This document shows, piece after piece, positions 21,015 through 32,067 of a DNA stretch of 64,000 nucleotides. Both the position numbers and the translations under genes were made by a program. How positions within the stretch are numbered: the first letter of the stretch is position 1; the number at the start of each line of letters is the position of its first letter. A model generated the notes under the pieces. The model was not told the DNA's origin. It saw nothing but the letters and a program-made list of their open reading frames with translations, and ran no database searches. The stretch is from Achatina immaculata. Lineage: Eukaryota; Mollusca; Gastropoda; Stylommatophora; Achatinidae. The stretch covers positions 42,950,221 through 43,014,220 of the forward strand of contig CM019696.1 of NCBI GenBank assembly GCA_009760885.1. Direction: 5' to 3'.

Positions 21015-21505
21015 CATCAATAATAATAATAACAGCTATAATCAAGGCCATGCTACACACTCCCTTGAGAGAATAGGCAAAGGGTAAAAGGTCTCCAGTC
21101 ATCCCTGTTCTTGGAATTATTTTCTGCTTCCTTCCATGTGTATCCCTTGTCTCTGAGGACTGCCATAATTTCTCTTCTCCAAGTAAGTCTAGGTCTTAAG
21201 CGTTTTCTATTTACTTGAGTATTCCATGTCAGTACCTGTCTTGCTATGCTGGTGTCAGGTTTCCTCAGAGTGTGGCCAATCCACCTCCACTTCCTAGATT
21301 TGATTTGAAGATTCATAGGTTCCTGTCCTGCCCTTTCCCAGACCTCCTCATTCCTCATCTTGTCCTGCCATTTAATATTTAAAATCCTCCTCAGACAGTA
21401 GTTCATGAATGTTTGCATCCTGTTGTATTGTCTTGGTCAGAACCCATGTTTTTGAACCATATAGTAGGAAATCTTTACGTTTGTATTGAAAATCGTACCT
21501 TTGGT
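21015..21505 (-). mobile_element. LINE family E, 3' end
   Basis: Minus-strand frame at 21053-21418 reads MNYCLRRILNIKWQDKMRNE, RKWRWIGHTLRKPDTSIARQ and LTWRREIMAVLRDKGYTWKE: the C-terminal domain of a LINE distinct from family D. A (TTA)n tail (AATAATAATAATAAC on the plus strand, ~21020-21034) marks its 3' end. 5'-truncated next to a CT/TA microsatellite. Confidence 0.82.
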
Positions 21506-21537
21506 ATATATTATACAGATACAGCTGATGACTGTAT

Positions 21538-21595
<58 letters not shown>
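21506..21595. repeat. CT/TA compound microsatellite, segment 2 of the 40-bp repeat
   Basis: ACAGCTGATGACTGTATTCT followed by (CT)n and (TA)n, abutting the left end of the mariner at 21596. Confidence 0.93.
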
Positions 21596-21597
<2 letters not shown>

Positions 21598-22903
21598 AGG
21601 TCCGACCATTAAGTAATGAGACTAATTAAATAACAAAATAAAATAAACAACAATTGAAGATATAACCTGTATTTTATTCAAAGTAAGCTTCTTGTACATT
21701 GATACAGCGAATGGCACGATCTTACAAACACTGGAACGACCTCTGCAGTTCTTCTGTTGGTTTGGCCCTTAAACTCGATTTTACGGCGATGTGGATGTCG
21801 TCAGTATTGTCAAAGATGAGTCCTTTAAATGGTAACTTTAATTTTGGGAATAGAAAATAATAGCAAGGAGACAAATCTTGGGAATACGGTGGATGGTTGT
21901 GAACACACACTTGTTTTGGGCCAAAGATTCCTGTACAACTACCGCCCGGTGAGCCGGTGCATTATCATGAAAAAAGAAAAAAACTGCCAGGTATTGAATA
22001 CTTGGTTCGAACTCGGAGAATCCTCTTCGACAGACATTTAAAAAAACTTAAATAAACAGTTACAGTCTGTCCCTCTGGAATAAATTCTTTGTGAATAACT
22101 CCTTTGCTGTCGTAGAAGCACATCAATATTATCTTCACTTTCGTCTTTTGAAGAAGAAATTTTTTCGCCTTTTGGTGATGATGATGACATCCACTGAGCT
22201 CTTTGGCGTTTAGTTGTCTGATCATAGCGGAAAATCCATGTTTCATCAACTGCAACAATCAAATGTAAGAAATATTTATTTCTGCGATACGTTTGGATGA
22301 TATCTTTTGCATAATCAACATGGTGATGTTTTTGGTCATCAGACAACGAATGTGGTACAAACCGGCAAGCAAACTTTCTTCTTGACCAAATCTTCCACTA
22401 AAGTTTTACCATTGTTCTCTCGGTTAACACCAAGTTCATCTGCCATCATCCTCGCAGTTAAACAACGATCTTCTTGTATTCGTTCTCTGACTTTTGCAGT
22501 GTGTTCCTCATTACGAACCGAAATTGGGCGTCCATGTCTAATTGCATTTGTAATCGTTTCCACATCACATTTAAATCGTGAATACCACCTGAATATCTGG
22601 GCGCGAGATAAACAATTATCACCATAAACTTGTCGCATCAATTCAACTTTCTCAATGACAGTTTTTCCGGGTTTTAAACAGAATTTAATATTGGCTTTTT
22701 GCTCCATGCTGATTACATGACAATGTACGTCTAACTAGGTCAACAAAATGGCCGCTTGTTTGTCGTCTGCTTATCGGGTGGCGATGAAAAGTTTTAGATC
22801 ATAGTTGAAAGTTGCCTCTTTTGATTCCATGCTTTGCTTCATAGATGACATTTTTGTCTTGGCCATAATAAAATCAGTCACATTACTTAATTGTCGAACC
22901 CTG
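21596..22903 (-). mobile_element. Mariner element, full length, inactive
   Basis: About 1.3 kb with ~28-bp imperfect terminal inverted repeats (GGTCCGACCATTAAGTAATG at left; GGTTCGACAATTAAGTAATG when the right end is reversed), set in TA-rich DNA. The transposase runs on the minus strand from an ATG at 22707: MEQKANIKFCLKPGKTVIEK, LSRAQIFRWYSRF (N-terminal helix-turn-helix), VAVDETWIFRYDQTTKRQ (first catalytic Asp), FFHDNAPAHRA (second), PPYSQDLSPCYYFLFPKLK (where the third Asp block lies). Size and spacing fit mariner D34D. At least three frameshifts separate the frames at 22339-22707, 22038-22346, 21965-22258 and 21722-21910. Confidence 0.92.
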
Positions 22904-22904
22904 T

Positions 22905-22944
<40 letters not shown>

Positions 22945-22950
22945 TATCTT
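22904..22950. repeat. (TA)n microsatellite
   Basis: TA repeat between the mariner right end and the 3' tail of LINE C. Confidence 0.9.
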
Positions 22951-23940
22951 ATATCTTATATCCTTCCCGTGCCGTTAGACGTCACATAGGGCTCGCAAAG
23001 TAGTTCGCCAATTTTTCCTGTCTTCGGCGAGTCTTTCAACCTCATCAAAGGATGTTATGCCTGTTAACTTGGCCTCTCTTAATAATGTCCTCTTTAGAGT
23101 TTCACGCGGTCTGCCCCTTTTTCTTCGGCCTGTTGTGTTCCACTTGATAGCTTGTTTTGGGATTCTCTGATCATTTCTTCTCATCAAGTGACCAACATAT
23201 GTCCATCTCCTTTTCCTGATCACCCGTGAGACTGGTTGTTGTTCAGTCATCTGTCTTATCTCTGCATTGTTCTTGAATTCATTCCACTTGATGCCGAGTA
23301 TTTTCCTTAGGCATTTGTTTTCAAAAGAGTCTAATTTCTTGTCTATTTCTTTAGTTGTTTTCCAGCTTTCGCATGCATAAATGAGGGTGGATATTACATT
23401 TGAATTGAATAGTCTTAACTTGGTTTTTGTGCTTATAACTTTTGAATTCCATATGTTCTCAAGATTCTTGAAGATTGATGCTGCTTTTGCAATTCTGATC
23501 CTAACTTCCTTTCTAGTGTCACCATCCTTGTCTATGTAGCTGCCAAGGTATGCAAATTGATTGACTTCTTCAATATCTGTCCCTTCTATGTGTATTTTTC
23601 CATTTTGATTGATGGGAATTTTCATTATCCTTGTTTTGTCCTTGTTAATTTCAAGTCCTATTTTGCTAGCCAGTGAAGATAGGCTATCTGTTTTTTCTTG
23701 CATGGAATTCACATTATTACTGATAAGAGTTATGTCATCAGCAAAATCAAGATCTTCTAGTTGGGTCCCATGTACCCAGTCAATACCTGTGTTACCTGTG
23801 CAGCATTTTTTCATTATGAAGTCTATTGTAATCCCAAAAAGTAAAGGAGACAGTATACATCCTTGTTTCACGCCTGTTTCAATCTGGAACCATTCACTCA
23901 TCCCTTCTTCTGTCTTGACTGCACAACCATATTCTGCTTT
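22943..23940 (-). mobile_element. LINE family C, reverse transcriptase to 3' end
   Basis: A single long minus-strand frame (22975-23901) with the RT end and C-terminal domain, followed by a 3' tail that reads TTATCTTATATCTTATATCC on the plus strand. The same tail and C-terminus end the copy at 46155-47300. The 5' portion is absent. Confidence 0.88.
22975..23901 (-). CDS. Family C LINE polyprotein, C-terminal 308 codons
   Basis: Uninterrupted frame with FQIETGVKQGCILSPLLFGI, LEDLDFADDITLISNN (catalytic FADD), EINKDKTRIMKI, FAYLGSYIDKDGD, STLIYACESWK, NKCLRKILGIKWNEF, RRWTYVGHLMRR and KRGRPRETLKRTLLREAKL in order, matching the distal half of a non-LTR reverse transcriptase plus its C-terminal domain. 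The first Met lies inside the domain and is not a real start. It is the longest intact LINE C stretch here and could be a recent insertion, but with no N-terminus it cannot act alone. Confidence 0.75.
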   Translation of the reverse strand: MSEWFQIETGVKQGCILSPLLFGITIDFIMKKCCTGNTGIDWVHGTQLEDLDFADDITLISNNVNSMQEKTDSLSSLASKIGLEINKDKTRIMKIPINQNGKIHIEGTDIEEVNQFAYLGSYIDKDGDTRKEVRIRIAKAASIFKNLENIWNSKVISTKTKLRLFNSNVISTLIYACESWKTTKEIDKKLDSFENKCLRKILGIKWNEFKNNAEIRQMTEQQPVSRVIRKRRWTYVGHLMRRNDQRIPKQAIKWNTTGRRKRGRPRETLKRTLLREAKLTGITSFDEVERLAEDRKNWRTTLRALCDV

Positions 23941-23978
23941 ATATATATAAAGATGATGACTGTATTCTCTATATATAT
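23940..23978. repeat. Segment 3 of the 40-bp CT/TA repeat
   Basis: ATAAAGATGATGACTGTATT then CTCTATATATATA, between LINE C and the Tc1 left end. Confidence 0.85.
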
Positions 23979-25602
23979 ACTGTCCAAAAAAAAACCGAAA
24001 CGCATAGCTTATATAAGTTTCATTTTTATATGTTATTACAAAAAGTTTTTCCCGGGTATCTCAAACCAAACCAAAAACTATCACCAAGATATCAGGTCCA
24101 CGATTTACCGTGAATTTTGCTATTCTCGTGTATAGTCAGAACACAGTAGCTGCCCTTGCTAATCACTCATCTTTTTACCATAACTCACGTTGCTTTTATG
24201 GAAAAGTCATGCTTTTTGTGGTGAGCACAACTCACTTCCCACGCAAATTAGTTAGTTTATCCTCTTGGGTAGAAGGCAGCGCATAGAGCGGAGGACAAGG
24301 CTCTCCATGTCTGGCGATTCCTTGCTACTTGCTTGAGATCTTCGGTGTTTCTGATGAGCATTGTTGAACACTCCTTGGTAATAACTCTTCTTAGTGTGTC
24401 TTTGGGTCTTCCTCGCTTTCTTTTACCCCCTGGTGACCATGTAAATGAAACCCTAGGATGAGATTACACAAACAAATTCAGTTAATTTTCAACCAGACAA
24501 TTATGGCGCGTCTATCGCAAAATATTACGAAATATTGATGTTGGTGGCCTGCAAGCAGGCGAAAGTCAAAGCCAGGTTGTCAGGCATTTAAACTTGCCGT
24601 AGGTTACAATCAGTCGACTTTGGCACCGTTTCCAAACCACTGGCTCAGGTGAAGACCGGCACCGCAGTGGACGACCCAGGGTGACAACAGCAGGTGATGA
24701 TCGCTTTATTCTGGTTCACCATCTCAGAAACAGGTTTACAACAGCTTCCTCAAGTGCCTAGTTATTGCTTGCAGGACGTCGTGTGTCTGATCAAACTGTC
24801 CGGAATACACTGCATGAAGCTGGACTGGTGGCACGACGACCTCACCGAGATCCTGTCTTAACGAAACGCCATCGCCAAAATCGACTTGTTTGGGCCAACC
24901 AGCATCGGCCCTGGACAACTGACAATCAATGGAGACGTGTTTGGTTTAGTGGGCAATCTTCCTTTTTGTTGCACCGCCATGATATGCGGAGAAAAGTCTA
25001 CCGTAGGCCAAATGAACGTTTTGCCCAAAATTGCGTTGATGAAGCTCTGCCGCACGGTAGTGGTGTTGTAATGGTATGAGGAATGATCAATTTCAACGGA
25101 AGGAGTCCATTGGTGCAGATTGAAGGAGGATTGAATGCGCAACGATACATCAATGACATTCTTCGACCCCATGTTCTTCCATTTTTGGCTGCGCAAAGGT
25201 CTGTGTTTCAATAAGACAACGCCAGACCCCATTCTGCACGGTTCACCACACAGTTCCTGACTGCCAACAACATTCTCACCCTTCCCTAGCCATCCCTGTT
25301 TCCAGACATGAATCCGATCGAGCACCTAAGGGACGAGCTGCAAAGACGTGTTTGTCGCCGAAATGTTTCTCCAGCCAATCATCGATGCAAGCGTAGGCCA
25401 CACTCATACTAACATGAGAACCCCTCGGACTAACATATTCGTGTCACACAGATGCAAGAAAACGTCAAGTGAGTGTTTAAGTCCTTAGGTATTATTGTGT
25501 GCAATTTGAAAATTGTATTCATTCAATTTAAAAAATAGGGAATATCAAAGTTATGGCTAAAATTGGGTCATCAGTAGTTGTGCATTTCTCTTTTTGGACA
25601 GT
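23979..25602 (+). mobile_element. Tc1-like element with terminal inverted repeats, inactive
   Basis: About 1.62 kb flanked by TA repeats. Ends ACTGTCCAAAAA (23979) and the reverse of TTTTTGGACAGT (ending 25602) are inverted repeats, extending imperfectly to GCA. Transposase from an ATG at 24503: MARLSQNITK, ISRLWHRFQTTG and RHRSGRPRVTTAGDDRF (helix-turn-helix), SDQTVRNTLHEAGLVARRPH, then RVWFSGQSSF (FSDES block with Asp and Glu lost), VFQ then stop then DNARPHSARF (second Asp kept), and FPDMNPIEHL (third acidic kept). Stops and frameshifts occur; an antisense LINE fragment interrupts the 5' UTR. Confidence 0.92.
24241..24465 (-). mobile_element. LINE 3' end nested in the Tc1 element
   Basis: On the minus strand: FTWSPGGKRKRGRPKDTLRR, VITKECSTMLI, LKQVARNRQTWRALSSALCA, the C-terminal 'RKRGRP..TwRR' domain of an RTE/Jockey-like LINE (nearest in style to families C and D). 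It lies between the Tc1 left end and the transposase ATG. No clear target duplication was found. Confidence 0.8.
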
Positions 25603-25733
25603 ATATATATATATATATATTGATAAATTTGATAACTGTATTCTCTCTCTTTCTCTCTCTCTCTTTCTCTCTCTCTCTCTGTATATATATATATATTGAT
25701 AAAACTGATGACTGTATTCTTTCTCACATCATG
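25603..25733. repeat. Segment 4 of the 40-bp CT/TA repeat
   Basis: Two units of TGATAAA.TGATAACTGTATT with (CT)n and (TA)n runs, between the Tc1 right end and the 3' tail of LINE A. Confidence 0.92.
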
Positions 25734-27696
25734 ATCATCATCATGTGCCGTCTGACTGGCGTTGGCTATTATGCTTCTCGAGAGACCATGATCCTTCATG
25801 CAGGCCATCAGTTCAGTTTGTGATCTCCTCTCACACCATCCCGTCAGACTGTCAAGTATCTTCCTCTGGATCTTCTTCCCCCTAGTTTTCCTGTTGTTAT
25901 AATATTTTCAATGCCCCCTCTTCTCATTGCTTGTCCTATTAAAGTACAGTGTTTCTCTCTTATTTTTTTATTGACAAGATTTTTTTGTATCTCAAGCTCT
26001 TCTCCTACATTCTTCATTAGTTATTTTTGCTGTCCAGGGGATTCGCAACATTCTTCTAATAAACCACATTTCTGCTGCTTCCAATGATTTTTGTGCAGAC
26101 CTGCCTATTGTCCATGATTCACTTCCATATAACAAGATAGGTTCAATATAGCATTTTACGACTCGTTTTCTAACATTCATTGATAAGGATGTGTTGGTTA
26201 ATATGTTTCTCATTCTCTGACATGCAGTCTTTGCTTGGCCTATTCTGTTCCTAATTTCTGTTCTGCATTTCCCATCTGAAGTTATTATTGCTCCAAGGTA
26301 TTTGAATTTCTGCACCTGGTTTAGAACAGTTCCGTTTAATTTAATACTGCATGCTGGTGGATTCTGTTTCTTAGATATAACCATAGTCTCTGTCTTTTTG
26401 ATGTTCAAAGTAAGTCCTTTCTGTTCACTTTCTTTAGCGACTTTATCCAAGAGATTTTGCAGGTCTTGTTGGTTCTCAGCTATCAGTACTGTCTCGTCAT
26501 CATACCGAAGGTTGTTAATATTGTATCCTCCAATTTTTATGCCTGGTTCTGTGATGATTGTTCTTAGAATATTCTTGCTGTACAGAGAAAAAAGGTCTGG
26601 AGATAGAACACATCCTTGTTGCACCCCTTGTTTTATAGGTTGATATTTTCCAGTTCTATTTTCAACTCGAATTGCCGCTTCTTGCTGCCAGTATAGATGT
26701 TTTACAATCCCCAGATCTTTGCATTTTAATAATTTCATTATGTTTCACCTTGTCGAATGCCTTGGTGTAATCAATGAAGCATAAGTAGAGATCTTTCTAT
26801 ACAGCTAAAGCTTTTTCTGTTAGTGTTTGTAAAGCATAAATGACATTGTGTGTTCCCTTTCCTTCAACAAATCCAAACTGTTCATCTGCTATTTCCATTT
26901 TCATCTTTTCCCTTGTTCTTGTCATAATTATTCTCAGAAGTAGCTTCGTTATGTGACATGAGAGGCTGATAGTCCAGTGGTCATCACATTCCTTTGCACC
27001 TGGTTTCATTGGTAGTGCTATAAACGTGGATTTAAGCAAGTCACTGGGCATATAACCACTGTTGTAAATGTCATTCAGTAACTTGGTTATTGTTTTTATT
27101 CCTATCTCCTCTAGAGCCTTTATTTCTTCTATTGTTATATTATCAGACCCAGTCGCTTTTCCTTTCTTCATGTGTTTGATGGCGTCTGTGATTTCATCTT
27201 CAAGTATTGGTGGTCCATCACAGTTTTCAGTATCTGGTGTTAATTCTGGTCTTTCTCCTCCATATTGCTCACCTATGTACTCTGTCCACCTGTCCACAAT
27301 GTCTTCTTTTCCCATTAACATTTTACCTTCTTTTGATTTCAGGCATCCTGTGGTATATTTTGTTTTCATGCATGTGAGTTCACTCATTCGTTTGTGTATA
27401 TTTTTGCTGTCTTTATTATGAATGAATGAATGAATGATTATGAGAGTCCTCTATTTGTCTGCACTGTTCATCTGCATTTGCATCTTATTTCTTTATTTAT
27501 CTTGCTATATTTTTCTTGGTTATATTTACTCCTACTTCTCTTGTCCATCAGTCCTAAGATGTCGTCTGTCATCCATTTATTCTTGGGGGCTTCTTTTTTC
27601 CATGGTATTATCTCCTTAACAGTTTGGTGATTAGAATCTCTTAACATTGCCCATTGTTCATCTATACAATTTGTCTTTGCTATTGCAGTGTATCTC
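25734..27696 (-). mobile_element. RTE-like LINE family A, copy 1 (distal part)
   Basis: Minus-strand frames at 26797-27387 (RWTEYIGEQYGGERPEL, MKKGKATGSDNITIEEI, EQFGFVEGKGTHNVIYAL) and 25992-26738 (QGVQQGCVLSPDLFSLY; RYDDETVLIAENQQDLQN, where YADD is changed to YDDE; LKCNIEPILLYGSESWT-type C-terminus). The 3' end has a CATCATG tail at 25735. The catalytic change and frameshifts make it inactive. It continues at 30303-30478 beyond an inserted family B element. Confidence 0.88.
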
Positions 27697-30291
27697 ATTC
27701 ATTCATTCATTTGCATGTCCCTTGCGGAACTTTACCTCCCTAACAGCACTCTTGTAGGTCTCTCGGTTGTGTGCAAGATGGCCTGCTGCTGATGCATCCA
27801 TTTGCAGATCATTAACGATGTCTTGCAGCCAGCTTCGCCTTGGTCTTCCTCTCTTTCTTTTTCTCATTATGTATCCTTCCAAGACAGTTTTCTCTAAATT
27901 ATCATGACGTTTAATATGTCCAAAATATTTAAATTTTCTCTATTTAGTCCTCTTTACTAGCAAGCCTTCTTCAATATTAAGTTATTGTAGTATATTTGTT
28001 CTTTTTTGTGTCCATGATATCTGAAGAACTCTTCTGTAGCATTTACATTCAAAGGCATTTATGTGTTCTCAGCTGTTTTGTTAAGTGTCCAGGTCTCATA
28101 GGTATACATTGCAATGGGAAAGATGCATGCCCTTAAAAATCTTATTTTTGTAGTTCTTTCTGTTCCTCTCCACAGATTGTTTAGTTGTTTTACTTTCTGA
28201 AGAGCGATAGAAGTTCTCCTTTTAATTTCCCTCATTGTATCTCCATTATTAGTTAGTAGTGATCCAAAATAATCAAAACTCTCCACTTCTTCCAGTTTTT
28301 TTCCTCATCGATACATATATCAGCTGCCTTGTTTGTTTTTTTTAGGTGTCATCAATTTCTTCGCATTAAAATAGAGGTTTTTCTCTTCGCTGTTTTTACG
28401 GACTGACATAATTAGTTTTTTCCATTCCTTTTTCTGTTGTGGACAGCAATACTGTGTTATCACCATATCTAATTTCTGTCATTTCATAACCTCCAATTGT
28501 TATGGCATTGTAATATTCTTTGTCTACATCTTCCCAACATTCCTCATTATATTTTCTGTATACAAGTTAAATAAATAAGGCAACAATATGCACCCCTGAC
28601 GGACCCCTTGTTTTATGTCGAACCAAATTGTTGTTTCACCATTTATTCTTACTGGTGCTTGTTGGTCTAGATACAGCAGTGATGTTAATTGTATCAAATG
28701 TGTTGGAAATCCCATTTTTTCCATTATTTCCAAATGTTTCTGGTTTTGTACACAATCAAATGCCTTTGAGTAGTCTATAAAGGCTAAATATAGATTCACA
28801 TTAAACTCTCTACATTTCTCTATTATTAACCTTATATTGAATATATGATCTCTTGATCCTCTTCCTTGCCTGAAACCAGCTTGGACCATATTGACTTATT
28901 CTTCTATTTTCTTACAAAGTCTACCCATCATGATTTTTAACAGAATTTTACTTGCATGACTAATCAGGGCAACAGTTTTGTAGTTTGTGCATAATTTCAG
29001 GTTACCCTTTTGTGGCTGTGGTATGAATACAGTTCTTTTCCATTCTTTTTGTCACAAACCTGAATGCCATATCTTTTTACATAGTACATGATAGATTGTT
29101 GCACATTCCTTTCCTCCTGCTTTAATAAATTCAGCTGTTATCTCATCACATCCTGGTGATTTACCATTTTTCAGATTCTTTATTGCCCATAAAAGTTCTT
29201 CTATTGTCGGTTCGGGTTCTTTCTTCTCCAATAATAATTCATTTTGTTTATTTCTTTTTTGACAGCTGGTTGTTTCATACACTCCTCTGCAATATTCCTT
29301 CCATCTTTCTAGAATTTCCTCTGTCTCTGTCAAGGTATTCCCCATCTCATCACAAATTACATTTAGCTTAGGTGTGACATTTCTCGTCAATGTCTTGATT
29401 TCTTTAAACATTTCACTATCTCTTCCACACTTGTGATGTTCCTCTATTCTTTCACAACAATCTTGTATGTATTGTTTTTTGCCTTTTCTTATGTTTCTTT
29501 GTACTTCTTTTGTTAAAGATTTATATTTCTCTTTGTTGTTGTTTGTAACTTTCCATTGCGTCTTCATTTCTCTACATTGTTTTATCAGCTCTAGTGTGCC
29601 TGTTGTAATCCATCCATTCTTTTGTGTTTTCTTTACTGGAATCATGTCTTTATCTGTTGTTATTAAGATATCTCTGGCCTGTGTAGCCAAATCATCTGGT
29701 GTCATCTCCTCCTGTACAGCCATAAAAATTTCTAAATGGTTCTTCACTTCTATACCGTATTGTTCTGGTATTTTTGTAAGATCAAAATGGAGTGGTCTTG
29801 ATCCCGTAACTGTCTTTTTTATCTTTATCTTCATGTCTGCTATTAATAACTCATGGTCTGTGTCACAATCAGCACCTGGTAAAGTTTTTGCTGGTGTTAT
29901 ACTTGACCTCCACCTTCTTTGCACTAAAATGTAATCTATTTGATTCTTGGCTTTCCCATCAGGTGATGTCCATGTGTAAAGTTTTCTTGGATGCTGTTTA
30001 AATAGTGTGTTAGCAATCATTAGCTGATTTTCCATGAAAAAAGCCATTAGATTGTCACCTGCCTCATTTCTATGTCCTATGCTAAATTTCCCTACAACAT
30101 GTCCTTCATCTTCTGCTCTTTCTGTACCAATCTCTGCATTACAATCCCCCATTATTAATACAGTATCATTTTTCGTACCTGGTCTATCATTGTTCGCAGT
30201 GTGTTATAACAGTCTTCTACTTCCTCTTCTTCTGTTGCTGATGTAGGTGCATATATCTGCATGATTGTTATATTTCTAGGAGTGATCTTAA
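27697..30291 (-). mobile_element. RTE-like LINE family B, long copy nested in LINE A
   Basis: About 2.6 kb. On the minus strand from 30291: SPRNITIMQIYAPTSA and a 366-codon frame (29052-30152) with GDCNAEIGTE, NQIDYILVQRRWRSS, GADCDTDHELL (end of the endonuclease), then LWAIKNLKNGKSPGCDEITA (start of the RT). 28524-28889 gives AGFRQGRGSRDHIFNIRLII, FIDYSKAFDCVQ and QGVRQGCILLPYLFNLYTEN. The C-terminus lies at 28059-28286 and the (GAAT)n tail at 27697. Flanks GCAGTGTATCT (27685-27695) and GCAATGTATCT (30292-30302) are the target duplication. Confidence 0.92.
29052..30152 (-). CDS. Family B endonuclease end plus RT start, 366 codons
   Basis: The longest intact family B frame. It starts within the AP-endonuclease domain at MGDCNAEIGTE, keeps the GADCDTDHE (SDH-type) residues, passes through a basic linker rich in Lys and Arg, and reaches the first RT block (GKSPGCDEITAEF). 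The 5' third of the endonuclease is lost by truncation. The stop at 29052 ends it before the polymerase core, so this is a remnant. Confidence 0.65.
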   Translation of the reverse strand: MGDCNAEIGTERAEDEGHVVGKFSIGHRNEAGDNLMAFFMENQLMIANTLFKQHPRKLYTWTSPDGKAKNQIDYILVQRRWRSSITPAKTLPGADCDTDHELLIADMKIKIKKTVTGSRPLHFDLTKIPEQYGIEVKNHLEIFMAVQEEMTPDDLATQARDILITTDKDMIPVKKTQKNGWITTGTLELIKQCREMKTQWKVTNNNKEKYKSLTKEVQRNIRKGKKQYIQDCCERIEEHHKCGRDSEMFKEIKTLTRNVTPKLNVICDEMGNTLTETEEILERWKEYCRGVYETTSCQKRNKQNELLLEKKEPEPTIEELLWAIKNLKNGKSPGCDEITAEFIKAGGKECATIYHVLCKKIWHSGL

Positions 30292-30302
30292 GCAATGTAT
30301 CT

Positions 30303-30478
30303 ATTTGTTATTATAACTCTCTGTTGTTCTCGCAGTTCTTATTCATTTTTTAAGGAGTTCTGTATACAGTTTGATGTTTCTCACTTTTCTGCCTGCTTTC
30401 TTTAGCTTTATTCTAATGTTTCCACACAGTGCGTCGTGGTTACTATTACAGTCAGCTCCTGGCATAGTTTTTGTTATC
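30303..30478 (-). mobile_element. LINE family A, copy 1 (proximal part)
   Basis: Continuation of the LINE A copy interrupted at 27696: minus-strand MPGADCNSNHDALCGNIRIK and KKAGRKVRNIKLYTELLKK, matching the end of the endonuclease domain at 53800-53900 in copy 2. Truncated at 30478, where the CT/TA repeat begins. Confidence 0.9.
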
Positions 30479-30615
30479 AGTCTCTCTCTATATATATAAA
30501 TATTGATAAACTGATGACTATATTCTCTCTCTATCTCTCTCTCTCTCCATATATATATATATATATATATATTGATAAACTGATGACTATATTCTCTCTC
30601 TATCTCTCTCTCTCT

Positions 30616-30649
<34 letters not shown>

Positions 30650-30710
30650 ATAAAGCTGATGGCTGTATTCTCTCTCTCTCTCTCTCTCTCGCTCTCTTTC
30701 TCTCTCTGTA
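30479..30710. repeat. Segment 5 of the 40-bp CT/TA repeat
   Basis: Three units of TATTGATAAACTGATGACTA or close variants, each with (CT)n and a (TA)n run, between LINE A and the expanded mariner. Confidence 0.93.
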
Positions 30711-31235
30711 TACGAGGTGCATAACAAACACACAAAAAATTAGAGAACTTTTAAAACAATGCTAACCGATAGAAGGGGCGCGGCGCAGCTACAGCACCCA
30801 TCTAGCAGCAGGTCCTGACAACAACCTGCCATTTGCTCTGTTCTGCTAAGAACATTCGTTGTCCAGCTACATTCACTGAGGCCAGGCGCGATGCTGACCA
30901 CATCAGCCTCTGGTGTGCCGACAGCTCAAGGAAAATATGACAGGATTACCCTTACCTTTTACATCCGCTGAGGTGAGCACATTCACAAGCTATTCGTTGG
31001 ATACCTGAAGAACACCATGCGTGGTTTATGTGAAATGTTGCTGCAGACTTGGTCAAAGTCTTACAGGGACGTGACAGTTGTTCCACCAAGCATATAGGGG
31101 ATGACCCTATAAGCAGTGCTATAAGTGTTTTAAAGATGGCAGAACGTTGGTAGGGCAGGACGACCTTACACATCAACAGATGACGACATTGTCCAGAGAG
31201 TTCGTGCTGTGATTCGTGGAAATCATCATTTAAAT

Positions 31236-31619
31236 GTCTGAGAGGTTGCTGACCTAGTTGTCTGAGAAGTTGCTGAACTAGTTGTCTGAGAAGTTGCTGA
31301 CCTAGTTGTCTGAGTGGTTGCTGACCTAGTTGTCTGAGAGGTTGCTGACCTAGTTGTCTGAGAAGTTGCTGACCTAGTTGTCTGAGAAGTTGCTGACCTA
31401 GTTGTCTGAGAAGTTGCAGACCTAGTTGTCTGAGAAGTTGCTGACCTAGTTGTCTGAGAGGTTGCTGAACTAGTTGTCTGAGAGGTTGCTGAACTAGTTG
31501 TCTGAGAAGTTGCTGACCTAGTTGTCTGAGAAGTTGCTGACCTAGTTGTCTGAGAGGTTGCTGAACTAGTTGTCTGAGAAGTTGCTGACCTAGTTGTCTG
31601 AGAAGTTGCTGACCTCGTG
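31236..31619. repeat. 24-bp array from mariner codons (V-stop-EVADLV)
   Basis: Sixteen copies of a 24-bp unit GTCTGAGAAGTTGCTGACCT plus AGTT. In the transposase frame each unit is V, stop, E V A D L V; the family form is V R E V A D. Every unit carries the TGA, consistent with a CGA to TGA change before amplification. Confidence 0.95.
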
Positions 31620-31705
31620 GACATCACCGTAGGTCCTGCTATCCAATTTGGAGTAAGACATTTCAAAGACATCGTGTCTGTGCAAAATTCATACTGCTTT
31701 TTGCT

Positions 31706-31998
31706 GACTGGCAATCAGTAAGAGAACTGGCAATTAGTAAGAGAACTGGCAATCAATAAGAGAACTGGTAATCAGTAAGAGAACTGGCAATCAGTAAGAG
31801 AAGTGGTAACCAGTAAGAGAACTGGAAATCAGTAAGAGAAGTGGCAATCAGTAAGAGAACTGGCAATCAGTAAGAGAACTGGTAATCAGTAAGAGAACTG
31901 GAAATCAGTAAGAGAACTGGTAATAAGTAAGAGAACTGGCAATCAGTAAGAGATACTGGTAATCAGTAAGAGAACTGGCAATCAGTAAGAGAACCATG
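31706..31998. repeat. 19-bp array within the mariner
   Basis: About fifteen copies of CTGGCAATCAGTAAGAGAA with variants (GGTAATC, GGAAATC). It begins at the transposase segment reading LLTGNQ/FADWQS and ends just before VEISQEL. 19 is not a multiple of three. Confidence 0.95.
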
Positions 31999-32067
31999 TT
32001 GAAATAAGTCAGGAACTGTTTGCCAGTGCACATGGCAATGGAATCTTTCTTGAGACCCTCATAACAG

